Shown piece after piece: positions 47,687 through 58,316 of a DNA stretch of 64,000 nucleotides. The notes beneath the pieces were generated by a model that saw nothing but the letters and a program-made list of their open reading frames with translations, was not told where the DNA came from and searched no databases. Position 1 is the first letter of the stretch; each line of letters begins with the position of its first letter. The translations under genes and the position numbers were made by a program. This stretch comes from Holophagae bacterium (lineage in GTDB: Bacteria; Acidobacteriota; Thermoanaerobaculia; Thermoanaerobaculales; Thermoanaerobaculaceae), in NCBI GenBank assembly GCA_012516935.1, contig JAAYVZ010000167.1, forward strand, positions 1 to 64,000. Direction: 5' to 3'.

Positions 47687-48748
47687 ATGGCGGTCGAGCG
47701 CGCGTGGCCCGAGTGGCTCGCACACCGGCGGACTCGTCGGGTCGCCATTGCCCACACGTTCATCACCTCCACCTCCCGACCCGACGACCAGGACACTCTC
47801 GAGGAAATCGAGACGGTGGCCGCCGCGCTTGGCGAGCTCGGCTTCGACCCCGAGCCGGTACCGTTCACCCTCGACCTCCACGCGTTCATCGCGGCGCTCC
47901 GGGACCTCGAGCCGGCGTTCGTCTTCAACCTCGTGGAAGGGGTCGACGGCACGGGCCGGCTCATCCACATGGCACCGGCGCTCTGCGAGCATCTCGGCCT
48001 CGCCTGCACGGGTGCGCCCGCCTCGGCGATCCTGGTCACGACATCGAAGCTCGAGACCAAGCGGCAACTCAAGGTTGCGGGGCTGCCGACGGCCCCCTGG
48101 GCCACCCCAGCACGCCTCGCGGCCGGGAGAGTCGGGTTTCCGGGGCCGTACATCCTCAAGCCGGTGTGGGAGGACGCGTCGGTGGGTATCGACCACGACG
48201 GTGTCTGCGACAGCCGGGCGCGCCTCGTGGAGCTGTGGCGCGAGCGGACGCGGGGTTCGGGCGGCGAGTTCTTCGCGGAACGCTACATCGACGGACGGGA
48301 GATCAACCAGGCGCTGCTCGCTGGTCCTCGCGGCCCGCAGGCGCTGCCGACGGCGGAGATCGACTTCCTCAACTGGGAGGAGGGTGCCCCCCGTATTGTC
48401 GGTTGGCGTGCGAAGTGGGACGAGGACGCACCGGAGTTCGAACGCACCCGGCGTCGTTTCTTACGTGGCGGTAGCGACGTCGGGCTCCGGCGGCGGGTCA
48501 AAGCGCTGGCGCGACGCTGCTGGCACTTGTTCGGCCTCCATGGCTACGCACGGGTCGACCTGAGGGTCGACCGGAGCGGACGGCCGTATATCCTGGAGGT
48601 CAACGCCAACCCCTGCGTCTCGCCGGATGCCGGGTTCCTGGCTGCCACGCGAGAGCTCGGGATGCAGCCCAATGACGTCGTGGCTCGCATCATCTGCGAC
48701 TGCCCTCCGCCTGCCGCTCCCCTCGCCGGCAGCCAATACCACCACTGA
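47687..48748 (+). CDS. D-Ala-D-Ala ligase-like ATP-grasp enzyme 2
   Basis: This 353-residue ATP-grasp protein is only distantly similar to its neighbour. Motifs: RRVAIAHTFITSTSRPDDQDTLEEIETVAAALGELG, AFVFNLVEGVDGTGRLIHMAPALCEHLGLACTGAPASAILVTTSKLETKRQL, PYILKPVWEDASVGIDHDGVC, EFFAERYIDGREINQALLAG, and the metal site YARVDLRVDRSGRPYILEVNANPCVSPDAGFLAA. ATG 47687 directly follows the previous stop. The tail after residue ~335 has CDCPP and ends in HH. Two unlike ligases in a row suggest two successive amide-bond steps, for example on beta-lysine from KamA (inference). Confidence 0.82.
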   Translation: MAVERAWPEWLAHRRTRRVAIAHTFITSTSRPDDQDTLEEIETVAAALGELGFDPEPVPFTLDLHAFIAALRDLEPAFVFNLVEGVDGTGRLIHMAPALCEHLGLACTGAPASAILVTTSKLETKRQLKVAGLPTAPWATPARLAAGRVGFPGPYILKPVWEDASVGIDHDGVCDSRARLVELWRERTRGSGGEFFAERYIDGREINQALLAGPRGPQALPTAEIDFLNWEEGAPRIVGWRAKWDEDAPEFERTRRRFLRGGSDVGLRRRVKALARRCWHLFGLHGYARVDLRVDRSGRPYILEVNANPCVSPDAGFLAATRELGMQPNDVVARIICDCPPPAAPLAGSQYHH

Positions 48749-48760
48749 TCCGGAGCCCCC

Positions 48761-49255
48761 ATGGACGACCTGTTGTTTCGCACCGCGGTGAAGCCCTCCG
48801 ACCCGGACGCCGTCCGGCGCATCGTGGAGTCCACCGGGTTTTTCTACCCCTACGAGGTGGATGTCGCCGTCGAGCTGGTCGACGCGCACCTCGCAGAGGG
48901 CGAAGCCTCGGGCTACCACTTCGTGTTCGCCGAGCTCGGCGGCGAAACGGTGGGGTACGGGTGCGTCGGGCCGATTGCCTGCACGCAGTCGAGCTTCGAC
49001 TTCTTTTGGATCGCAGTGCACTCGCGCTGTCGAGGTCGGGGAGTGGGACGCCACCTGGTCGAGGCGTGCGAGGCCCGCATGCGCCAGCTCGGCGCCTCGC
49101 GCGTGTACGTCGAGACGTCGGGGCGGGAGCAGTACGAGCCGACCAGGCGCTTCTACCTCGCCTGCGGCTATCAAGAGGTCGCGGTGTTTCCGGACTACTA
49201 CGCCCCCGGTGACGCCAAGGTCGTCTACCTCAAGGTGCTCGGGCCGGCGATCTAG
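48761..49255 (+). CDS. GNAT family N-acetyltransferase
   Basis: The 164-residue protein has the acetyl-CoA loop CRGRGVGRHLVEACEARMRQLG and the beta-strand/helix end region YVETSGREQYEPTRRFYLACGYQEVAVFPDYYAPGDAKVVYLKVL typical of GNATs. It is the last gene of the kamA cluster, 12 nt after ATP-grasp 2. A beta-lysine N6-acetyltransferase (AblB) would be larger, so this one may instead acetylate the ligase product or give self-protection. ATG 48761 is the first start; the ribosome site CCGGAGCC is modest. Confidence 0.85.
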   Translation: MDDLLFRTAVKPSDPDAVRRIVESTGFFYPYEVDVAVELVDAHLAEGEASGYHFVFAELGGETVGYGCVGPIACTQSSFDFFWIAVHSRCRGRGVGRHLVEACEARMRQLGASRVYVETSGREQYEPTRRFYLACGYQEVAVFPDYYAPGDAKVVYLKVLGPAI

Positions 49256-49267
49256 CCGGCCGCTCGC

Positions 49268-50443
49268 TCAGGCGGCGGAGGGCAGCGGAGGCGGTCCCGC
49301 CTTCTTCCTGCGCGTGAGGATGAGCACGAGGGCCACGGCGGCGACGGCGAGCAGACCGATCCCCAGCAGCGGCCGATGGGCGATCCACGCCAGAGCGATG
49401 ACCACCAGGGCGATGACGGCGGCGATGAGGAACGAGACGGCCGCCGTCCCCTTGCCCAGCAGGTTGCCGATGAACGGGACGACGTCGCCGAGCACGACGA
49501 ACGGGCGGAACAAGGCGTTGAGGCCGACGAAGAGCAGGACGAAGCCGACCAGCCGCAAGAGCCAGGTGAGCATCGTGTTGCTCTGCTCGGCGGCCTCGAA
49601 CATGGCGTCGGCTGGGCGAACGCCCAGCGCAAGCATTTGCAATGCCCTCCCGGCCTTGGTCTGGTACGCGGTGAGGGTGCCGCCGGTCTGCTGAGCCACG
49701 ACACTGACCGTGGTGGGTCGAACCATCGCGAACGACAGCCGCAGATCTCCGACTTCGGGACGGCCAGGATCGAACCCCAGGTAGAGGTAGCTGCCCTGAA
49801 GGTGCGCGCGTCGGCCGCGAGCGGGTGCGATCGCGACCCGTGCAGGGTCAGGTGGAGGTAGCGGGTCGAAGGTGCCGATCTGGCTCACCAACCCAGGTGA
49901 GAGCGTGAACGCGCCGAGCGTCACCGTGGCGGCCCGCCAGGTCTCGCTGTCGAGCGGGAACGATCCCGGGTTGGTGTGCCCTTCCGGCTTTTTGAAGTCG
50001 TTGGAGTCGATTGGCTTGTCGACCCACGCCCGCTCGTACGTGTAGGTGGTGACGGTCTCCTCGCCACCGCCGAGCTTCTTCCTGGTCTCGGATCGAGAGC
50101 TCTCCTGCCACTGGTACATCTCGACCTTGCGTCGGAGAGCGATGGCCTGCACTTGTACACCACACACGGGGTCGACGAGCGTCTCGCTGGTAGTGGCCTC
50201 ACCGCTGGTGTGGATGGGCTTGCCCTCGTTGCCGGCATCCACTCGCTCGGCGAGGACCGAGACGACATCGCGAGCGCCTTCCTTGAGGCTGCGGGCGGTG
50301 GTGACGGCCCGACCCTCGTTCCACCAAAGAAGCACCACGCCAATCGCGGCAATGACCAGCCCGCCGAAGATGCCCTTGATGGAGCCGCCCAGCTTGCTTC
50401 CCCACGAGCGGCGAGTGACCTCGGTGTAGGTGTCGGCAGCCAT
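49268..50443 (-). CDS. TMEM43-family membrane protein
   Basis: The 391-residue protein follows the TMEM43 layout: one N-terminal transmembrane helix with KGIFGGLVIAAIGVVLLWWNEGRAVTTARSLKEGARDVVSV, a large loop domain (residues about 60-270) with VYTYERAWV-like and DSNDFKKPEGHTNP segments, and three C-terminal helices. GAFTLSPGLVSQIG is also characteristic of bacterial TMEM43 proteins. Function in bacteria is unknown; some sit with membrane-stress or prohibitin-like systems. GGAGGGACA precedes ATG 50443. It converges with the kamA cluster 12 nt away. Confidence 0.82.
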   Translation of the reverse strand: MAADTYTEVTRRSWGSKLGGSIKGIFGGLVIAAIGVVLLWWNEGRAVTTARSLKEGARDVVSVLAERVDAGNEGKPIHTSGEATTSETLVDPVCGVQVQAIALRRKVEMYQWQESSRSETRKKLGGGEETVTTYTYERAWVDKPIDSNDFKKPEGHTNPGSFPLDSETWRAATVTLGAFTLSPGLVSQIGTFDPLPPPDPARVAIAPARGRRAHLQGSYLYLGFDPGRPEVGDLRLSFAMVRPTTVSVVAQQTGGTLTAYQTKAGRALQMLALGVRPADAMFEAAEQSNTMLTWLLRLVGFVLLFVGLNALFRPFVVLGDVVPFIGNLLGKGTAAVSFLIAAVIALVVIALAWIAHRPLLGIGLLAVAAVALVLILTRRKKAGPPPLPSAA

Positions 50444-50666
50444 TGTCCCTCCACGAGTCGAACACTCGCGCCAGCATGGCGCAGCCTGGCGGTGCTCGTC
50501 AATAGCGACCCGACAGCGATCCCGACCGCTGGCTGCCGAGCCTTCGCTGGCAGGGCTGGTGCCAGTGCGCACGAGCCCGTCCCCGGCTGCGATGGCCGCG
50601 CGCGAGTCACGCGCCGGTCCCGGGCCAGCACAAAAGCCCCCGACAGCGCCCACCGCCGAATCGGGC

Positions 50667-50681
50667 TAGACTTGCGCCATG
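50667..50681 (+). promoter_or_regulatory. -10 box TAGACT with ATG 6 nt downstream (S46 peptidase)
   Basis: TAGACT (50667-50672), 6 nt, ATG 50679. There is no Shine-Dalgarno. Nothing else is seen in the 235-nt divergent gap with the TMEM43 gene. Confidence 0.5.
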
Positions 50682-52847
50682 TACGTGCGCACCGCTCTGG
50701 CCACAGTGTCTGCGGTACTGGCGGCAGTGGGTGTCTGGGCCTCGGAGGGCAAGTGGACGCCCCAGCAGCTCTCCCAGCTCGGCGTGAAATGGCTCCGAGA
50801 GCAGGGCCTCCAGCTCGAACCAAGCGAGCTGTGGAACCCGGCGACCTCGCAGGGTCTGCTGGCAGCCGTAGCCGATATCGGCGGCTGCTCGAGTGCCCTC
50901 GTGTCCCCCCAGGGCTTGCTGCTGACCAACCACCACTGCGTCTGGTCCGTGCTCCAGCAGCACAGCAGGGCCGGAAAGAACCTGATCGCGACCGGCTTTT
51001 TGGCGTCGACGCTCGAGGCCGAGCTGCCAGCTCCGAGCCTTTCAGCACTCTTTCCCACGGGGTTTAGGGATGTCACTGCGGAGCTCGTGGGCGCCGCGCC
51101 CGCCGGCGCCGATGACCTGACTCGCGCGCACGCCGTTGCGCAGGCCGAGAAGGCGCTGGTGGCGGCATGCGAGGGTCAGGGGGACCGACGCTGCAAGGTC
51201 GCCGCCTTCGATGACGGTCTCCAGTACGTCCTGATCGAGAGCCTCGAGTACCGGGACGTCCGTTTGGTGTACGCGCCGCCCCGGGCGCTCGGCGACTTCG
51301 GCGGCGAGGTTGACAACTGGATGTGGCCTCGCCATACGGGTGACTTTGCCCTCCTACGGCTGTGGGGCAGCCGAGCCGGCCAGCCAGCTGCGATGTCGAA
51401 GGACAACGTGCCACTGTCGACCCAGCACTTCCTCAAGCTGGGGTTTCAGGGTGTGACCCCGGGCGAGCTCGTCTTCACGGCAGGGTACCCGGTCCGTTCG
51501 TTCAGATCCCTCACAGCGCCGGAAATGGGAGAGCGGGCGGGTCTTTACTTTCCCCTCCGAGCCGAGCTGTACAGCGACTGGCTGACGATCCTCCAGAACG
51601 CTGCCGCGGAGTCGGAAGCGACCCGCCTGGCGCTTTCCGATCGGATGCAGAACCTGGCCAACGTGGCCAAGAATGCGCGTGGCCAGGTGGCGGGTCTGCG
51701 GCGGGGCAACCTGGTCGAGAAGAAGTGGGCGCTCGAGAATCTGGTGTTGGCGCGGGCGGCCGCCCGGGCGGAGATGCGCGAGGCAGTAGCGGCGCGCCAG
51801 ATGCTGGCGTCGATCGTCGAGCAGCGACGGACGGTATGGCGGCGAGATGCGCTGCTGGAGGCGATGCAGCGTGGGCCGTTGCCGTTGCACTTTGCCCTGA
51901 CACTGGTGCGCTGGGCGCGCGAACGGGTGAAACCCGACATGGAACGGCAACCGGAGTACATGGAGCGCAACCGGGCGCGGCTGTGGGAGGCGTTGTTGCG
52001 GGCGCAGGAGGGTTTCCACCTGCCGACTGAAAAGGCACTGATGACCGACCTCTTCCTCCGTTTCGCCGCCCTGCCGGAGGAGTGCCGCAGCCCCACCGTG
52101 GACCGGTTTCTGGGCCCGGCGCGCAGTAGGGAGGCGATCGCCGGACGAGTGGACCACCTCCTGGCACCGACGCGGGTGCTGGACTGGCCCTCCCTGAAGA
52201 CGATGTTCGACGAAAGCTTTGCAGCGCTCCGCCTGCGCCGTGACCCGCTGCTCGAGCTGGCCATCGCCCTCGATGACGAGCTACGGACGGCCGAGAAACG
52301 GCGTGAGCAGTCCGAGGGGACGATCTCACGGCTGCGGCCGGCATGGCTGGCGGCAGTGCACGAGCTCGTGGGTCAGCCGGTGTCGCCGGATGCCAACCAG
52401 ACACTCCGTGTGAGCTTCGGGCACGTCAAAGGGTACGCCCCCCAGGACGGTCTGCTGATGCTGCCGCAGACCACGCTTTCGGGGCTGCTGGCCAAGGCCG
52501 GGGAAGAGCCGCCGTTCACGGTCTCCGAGGCCATTTGGGCGGCGAGCCGACGGATCACCGAAAGCCGCTGGCGCGACGGGACGCTGGGGGACATCCCGGT
52601 CAACTTCCTGGCCGACCTCGATACCTCGCTCGGGACCTCCGGCTCGCCCATCCTCAACGCCAGGGGTGAGCTGGTGGGGCTCAACTTCGATCGGGTCTGG
52701 GAAGCCGTGGCGTCCGACTTCGGGTACGACCCCGAGCTCAACCGCAACATCTCGGTCGACGTTCGTTTCCTGCTCTGGACGCTGGAAGAGGTCGAGGGTC
52801 GTCCGGCCGAGAGGTTGCTTCGCGAGCTGGGGGCGAAACCCTTCTGA
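50679..52847 (+). CDS. S46 family dipeptidyl-peptidase (DPP7/DPP11-like), secreted
   Basis: S46 enzymes trim dipeptides from the N-termini of oligopeptides in the periplasm. The 722-residue precursor has a signal peptide (YVRTALATVSAVLAAVGVWA) and the mature start EGKWTPQQLSQLGVKWLREQGLQL. The catalytic triad is His in LLLTNHHCVWSVLQ (about residue 88), Asp in EVDNWMWPRHTGDFALLRLW, and Ser in LDTSLGTSGSPILNARGELVGLNFDRVWE (about 660). An all-helical insert lies between about 290 and 560, as in the family. Whether it prefers hydrophobic or acidic P1 residues cannot be decided safely. It abuts the convergent HD-GYP gene with no gap. Confidence 0.9.
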   Translation: MYVRTALATVSAVLAAVGVWASEGKWTPQQLSQLGVKWLREQGLQLEPSELWNPATSQGLLAAVADIGGCSSALVSPQGLLLTNHHCVWSVLQQHSRAGKNLIATGFLASTLEAELPAPSLSALFPTGFRDVTAELVGAAPAGADDLTRAHAVAQAEKALVAACEGQGDRRCKVAAFDDGLQYVLIESLEYRDVRLVYAPPRALGDFGGEVDNWMWPRHTGDFALLRLWGSRAGQPAAMSKDNVPLSTQHFLKLGFQGVTPGELVFTAGYPVRSFRSLTAPEMGERAGLYFPLRAELYSDWLTILQNAAAESEATRLALSDRMQNLANVAKNARGQVAGLRRGNLVEKKWALENLVLARAAARAEMREAVAARQMLASIVEQRRTVWRRDALLEAMQRGPLPLHFALTLVRWARERVKPDMERQPEYMERNRARLWEALLRAQEGFHLPTEKALMTDLFLRFAALPEECRSPTVDRFLGPARSREAIAGRVDHLLAPTRVLDWPSLKTMFDESFAALRLRRDPLLELAIALDDELRTAEKRREQSEGTISRLRPAWLAAVHELVGQPVSPDANQTLRVSFGHVKGYAPQDGLLMLPQTTLSGLLAKAGEEPPFTVSEAIWAASRRITESRWRDGTLGDIPVNFLADLDTSLGTSGSPILNARGELVGLNFDRVWEAVASDFGYDPELNRNISVDVRFLLWTLEEVEGRPAERLLRELGAKPF

Positions 52848-54809
52848 TCAGCTCGGAGGCGCCGCGCTTCGCACCATCCGCACGAGGGCTGCGAACACCT
52901 CGGGGTCCCAACGTCCCGCCGCCGTCTCGTCGTTGAGCAGGCACAGGGCCTGCTCCGGTGTGAAGCTACGTCGGTAGGAGCGGGCCGAGGTCAGCGCGTC
53001 GTAGGCGTCCACCATGCCGAGGATGCGTGCCCCGAGAGAGATCTCCTCGCCCTGGAGGCCGTCCGGGTAGCCGCTGCCGTCATATCGCTCGTGATGGTGG
53101 CGGATGAGCTCGAGCAACCGGCGCAGCGTCTTGAGCGGCCGGCAGATGAGTTCGCCGAGGTCGGGATGGCGCCGGACGGTCTGCAGCTCGCTGCTGTCGA
53201 GCCGACCCTCCTTGTTGAGCACCGACTCGGGAATACCGATCTTACCGATGTCGTGGAGTTGTCCAGCCATGTGCAGCAGCCAGCAGTCCTCATCCGGCAG
53301 ACCGAGGTCGCGCCCGAGGCGGGCCGCCAGCACCCCGACCCGTTCCGAGTGTCCGCGGGTGTAGGCGTCCTTCGCTTCGAGAGCCGAGGCGAGGGAGAGG
53401 ATGACGCTGTGGTGCTCCTCGAGGCCGCGGAAGTACTGGCGGATGCGCAACAGGGAGTTGACTCGGGCGACCAGCTCGAGTCGGTTGATGGGTAGTACCA
53501 GGAAGTCGTCGGCCCACACGCGTGGGCCATCGGGCAGGTCGCTGAGCTCGCGCTGAGCGGCGGCCAGGATGACTGGAAGGAACTCCGCGCCAGGGCGGCT
53601 CTTGATGGCGCGGGTGAGCTCGAACCCACTGCGATTCTGACCGTGGATGTCCACCATCACGAGGTCGGGTTTCTCCCGCTCCACGGCCTCCACCACGGCA
53701 GCCGCGGTCTCCACGCTCACGACCTCGTGCCCCTCAGCCTCCAACACCGTTCGCAAGAACTCGCGGCTGGATGCCAGGTCATCGCCGAGGAGGATCCGAC
53801 CGCGCCGGTTTCCGCTCGGGATCGGCAGGAGCTCGGACCAGGGGGTGGCGAGGTCGGCGCTTGGGGCGACGACCGACACCAGGGCTTCCACGATCTCGGC
53901 GTGGTACTCACCGCGCGCCGCGGCCGAGCGGAGCTCCTTCGCGGCCACCTCAGGGCCCTCGGTCGAGGCGATCGCGTCGTACAAGTTGGCGAGCGCAACG
54001 ACCTCGATCGGCAGCTCGAAGCTCGTGCCCCGGAGGCCATCCGGGTAACCCGAGCCATCGAGCCGCTCGTGGTGGCCGCGCACGAGCGCCCGGGCACCGG
54101 CGAAGCTCGAGAACGGCGCCAGAATCCGCTCACCGAGCACGACGTGATGGCGGTACTCCTCCCAGCTCCTCTCGGCCAGCGTGTGCTCGGGACCGAGCAG
54201 GCGGTCGGGCAATCCGATCTTGCCGATGTCGTGGAGTATGGCGCCTCGGGTGATGAGCTCCACCTGGTCGCTGGGTGCCGCGAGGTGCTGCGCCAGCGCC
54301 GTCGCCAGCACCGCGACGCGCTGCGAGTGGCCGGCAGTACGCGAGTCCTTGCTCTCCAGTGCCTGCACCATGGAGATGAGAATGCTCTCCGAGGTGTCCA
54401 GCTCGTCCCGCAGGCGCTTGATGCGCACCAGCGACCGGACGCGGGCGGCCAGCTCGTGGATGTCGACAGGCTTGTTGATGAAGTCATCGGCTCCGAGCTC
54501 GTAGGCGCGGACCTTGTCGTCCACCCTGGTCAGGGCCGTGAGCATGACCACGGGCACGAAGTGAGTGTCACGGCTGCGCTTGAGCCGACGGCAGACCTCG
54601 AACCCGTCGAGCCGAGGCATCATGACGTCGAGAACGATGCAGTCGGGCAGATCGGCGGCCACGGCAGCGAGCGCCTCCTCGCCGTCGGCCGCACGACGAA
54701 CCCTGAACCCTTCCTCGCTCAACACCTCCTCCACCAGCGTCAGGTTCTCGGGCTGATCGTCGACAGCCAGCACCGAGCCGCCAGCGGGAAGAGAGCCGGC
54801 TGTGGTCAC
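52848..54809 (-). CDS. Double response regulator: REC-HD-GYP-REC-HD-GYP
   Basis: The 653-residue protein consists of two receiver / HD-GYP units. Receiver 1 (about 12-125) has D61 in CIVLDVMMP and the lysine in FINKPVD. HD-GYP 1 shows ILHDIGKIGLPD and GHHERLDGSGYPDG. Receiver 2 (about 355-465) keeps an aspartate (VMVDIHG) but has LPIN where the conserved lysine should be, so it is probably degenerate. HD-GYP 2 has QLHDIGKIGIPE and HHHERYDGSGYPDG. HD-GYP domains hydrolyse cyclic di-GMP. The GTG start overlaps the preceding receiver gene (GTGA). One gene doing two HD-GYP reactions under two receivers is unusual. Confidence 0.88.
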   Translation of the reverse strand: MTTAGSLPAGGSVLAVDDQPENLTLVEEVLSEEGFRVRRAADGEEALAAVAADLPDCIVLDVMMPRLDGFEVCRRLKRSRDTHFVPVVMLTALTRVDDKVRAYELGADDFINKPVDIHELAARVRSLVRIKRLRDELDTSESILISMVQALESKDSRTAGHSQRVAVLATALAQHLAAPSDQVELITRGAILHDIGKIGLPDRLLGPEHTLAERSWEEYRHHVVLGERILAPFSSFAGARALVRGHHERLDGSGYPDGLRGTSFELPIEVVALANLYDAIASTEGPEVAAKELRSAAARGEYHAEIVEALVSVVAPSADLATPWSELLPIPSGNRRGRILLGDDLASSREFLRTVLEAEGHEVVSVETAAAVVEAVEREKPDLVMVDIHGQNRSGFELTRAIKSRPGAEFLPVILAAAQRELSDLPDGPRVWADDFLVLPINRLELVARVNSLLRIRQYFRGLEEHHSVILSLASALEAKDAYTRGHSERVGVLAARLGRDLGLPDEDCWLLHMAGQLHDIGKIGIPESVLNKEGRLDSSELQTVRRHPDLGELICRPLKTLRRLLELIRHHHERYDGSGYPDGLQGEEISLGARILGMVDAYDALTSARSYRRSFTPEQALCLLNDETAAGRWDPEVFAALVRMVRSAAPPS

Positions 54810-55193
54810 GCCCTGACCTCGCCCTCCGCCCGCGACCGGGCCAGGGCAGCCTGCACCTCGTCCACGAACGATGTCACGTTGATCGGCTTGGCGATGTAGC
54901 CGTCGCACCCTCCGGCTATGAAGCGTTCACGGTCGCCGCGCATGGCATGGGCCGTGAGGGCGAGAACCGGTATGCGAGCGAACCTGGGGTCGCGCCGCAG
55001 CTCCTCGACCAGCGTGAGCCCGTCGGTACCGGGAAGCTGCATGTCCATCAGCACCAGATCCGGTCGGCCGGCGGCGAGCTGGGCGCGTGCCTCCTCGGCG
55101 TCCCGCGCCTTTCGCACCTTCAGGCCGGCCTCCTCGAGCAGGAACTCGACCAGCTCGAGGTTTTGCTCGTTGTCCTCCACCACCAGGATGGTG

Positions 55194-55207
<14 letters not shown>
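54806..55207 (-). CDS. Single-domain response regulator (CheY/DivK-like)
   Basis: The 133-residue protein is one receiver domain with acidic pocket VVEDNEQN, phosphoacceptor D55 in LVLMDMQLPGTDG, conserved T/A in LALTAHAM and K107 in YIAKPIN. There is no output domain. GTG 55207 has GAGGAGG 6 nt upstream and overlaps the hybrid kinase gene by 14 bp. It likely relays phosphate between the kinase and the HD-GYP protein encoded next, to which it is coupled by a 4-bp overlap. Confidence 0.9.
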
Positions 55208-57479
<2,272 letters not shown>

Positions 57480-57501
57480 TCTCCGAGCCCCCCATCCATT
57501 G

Positions 57502-58251
57502 TCACATGGTTTCGAGCCGCGTGGCGAGCTCCCTCCACAGCGCGGCATAGGCTCCGGCCGCCGGAGCCGAGGGCGCGAAAGCAGGCAGCGGAGCCCGCTC
57601 GATACCCATCCGCTCGACCACGCTGGCAGACGGGATGACGGTCCGGAAGAACGCCTCCCCCTGTAGCTCCGGGACGGCGGTCAGCTCCCGGTGAAGGCGT
57701 TTGCGCACGTCTACCTGGCAGAAGAACGGCGCCAGGCGGAGCTTTTTGGGGCCTCGTTCGGCGACGAACTCCTCGATCTGACGTAGCGTCCGCAGCGACA
57801 GCGTGGTGGGAATCACCGGGATCAGCAGCAGGTCGGCCGCCCGCAGCACCGCCTCCGAGACGAGCGAAACGGAGGGCGGACAGTCGAGCATGACGAGGTC
57901 GTAGCGCGTGCCCAGGGGTTCGATGGTCCTGGCGAGCTGCCGGGTAGGTTTTTTCGCGTCATTGAGGTCGAGGTCGAGGCCACGGTAGGAAAAATCGGCC
58001 GGCAGCAGGTCGAGACCGGGGTATGCCGTGGTGCGGATTACCTCGTCGACGGCGGTACGCCCCTTGACCAGGTTGCGACCACCCCCTTTGACCTTGGGCT
58101 TGACGCGCAAATAAAAGCTCGCGGCCCCCTGCGGGTCGAGGTCCCAAAGCAGTGTACGCCGCCCGTCCTGTGCGGCGAGGAAGCCGAGGTTGACGGCGGT
58201 GGCGGTCTTGCCGACGCCACCTTTGAGGTTGTAGACCGCGACGGTCCGCAT
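57502..58251 (-). CDS. Lone ParA/Soj-like ATPase
   Basis: The 249-residue P-loop ATPase has the deviant Walker A KGGVGKTATAVNLG, LLWDLDPQGAASFYL (Walker A') and DLVMLDCPPSVSLVSEAVLRAADLLLIP. These fit ParA/MinD-family plasmid- or cargo-positioning ATPases. No ParB gene or parS-like repeat is near. It is 22 nt upstream of the hybrid kinase gene on the same strand, so it may position the signalling complex or another cargo (inference). ATG 58251 has GGAG 9 nt upstream; GTG 58260 is possible. Confidence 0.86.
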   Translation of the reverse strand: MRTVAVYNLKGGVGKTATAVNLGFLAAQDGRRTLLWDLDPQGAASFYLRVKPKVKGGGRNLVKGRTAVDEVIRTTAYPGLDLLPADFSYRGLDLDLNDAKKPTRQLARTIEPLGTRYDLVMLDCPPSVSLVSEAVLRAADLLLIPVIPTTLSLRTLRQIEEFVAERGPKKLRLAPFFCQVDVRKRLHRELTAVPELQGEAFFRTVIPSASVVERMGIERAPLPAFAPSAPAAGAYAALWRELATRLETM

Positions 58252-58316
58252 CTGCCACACTCCGCACCCTGCACGACGCCGATGACAGCACAGGGCGACG
58301 CTGCCCAGTGTAGCGC

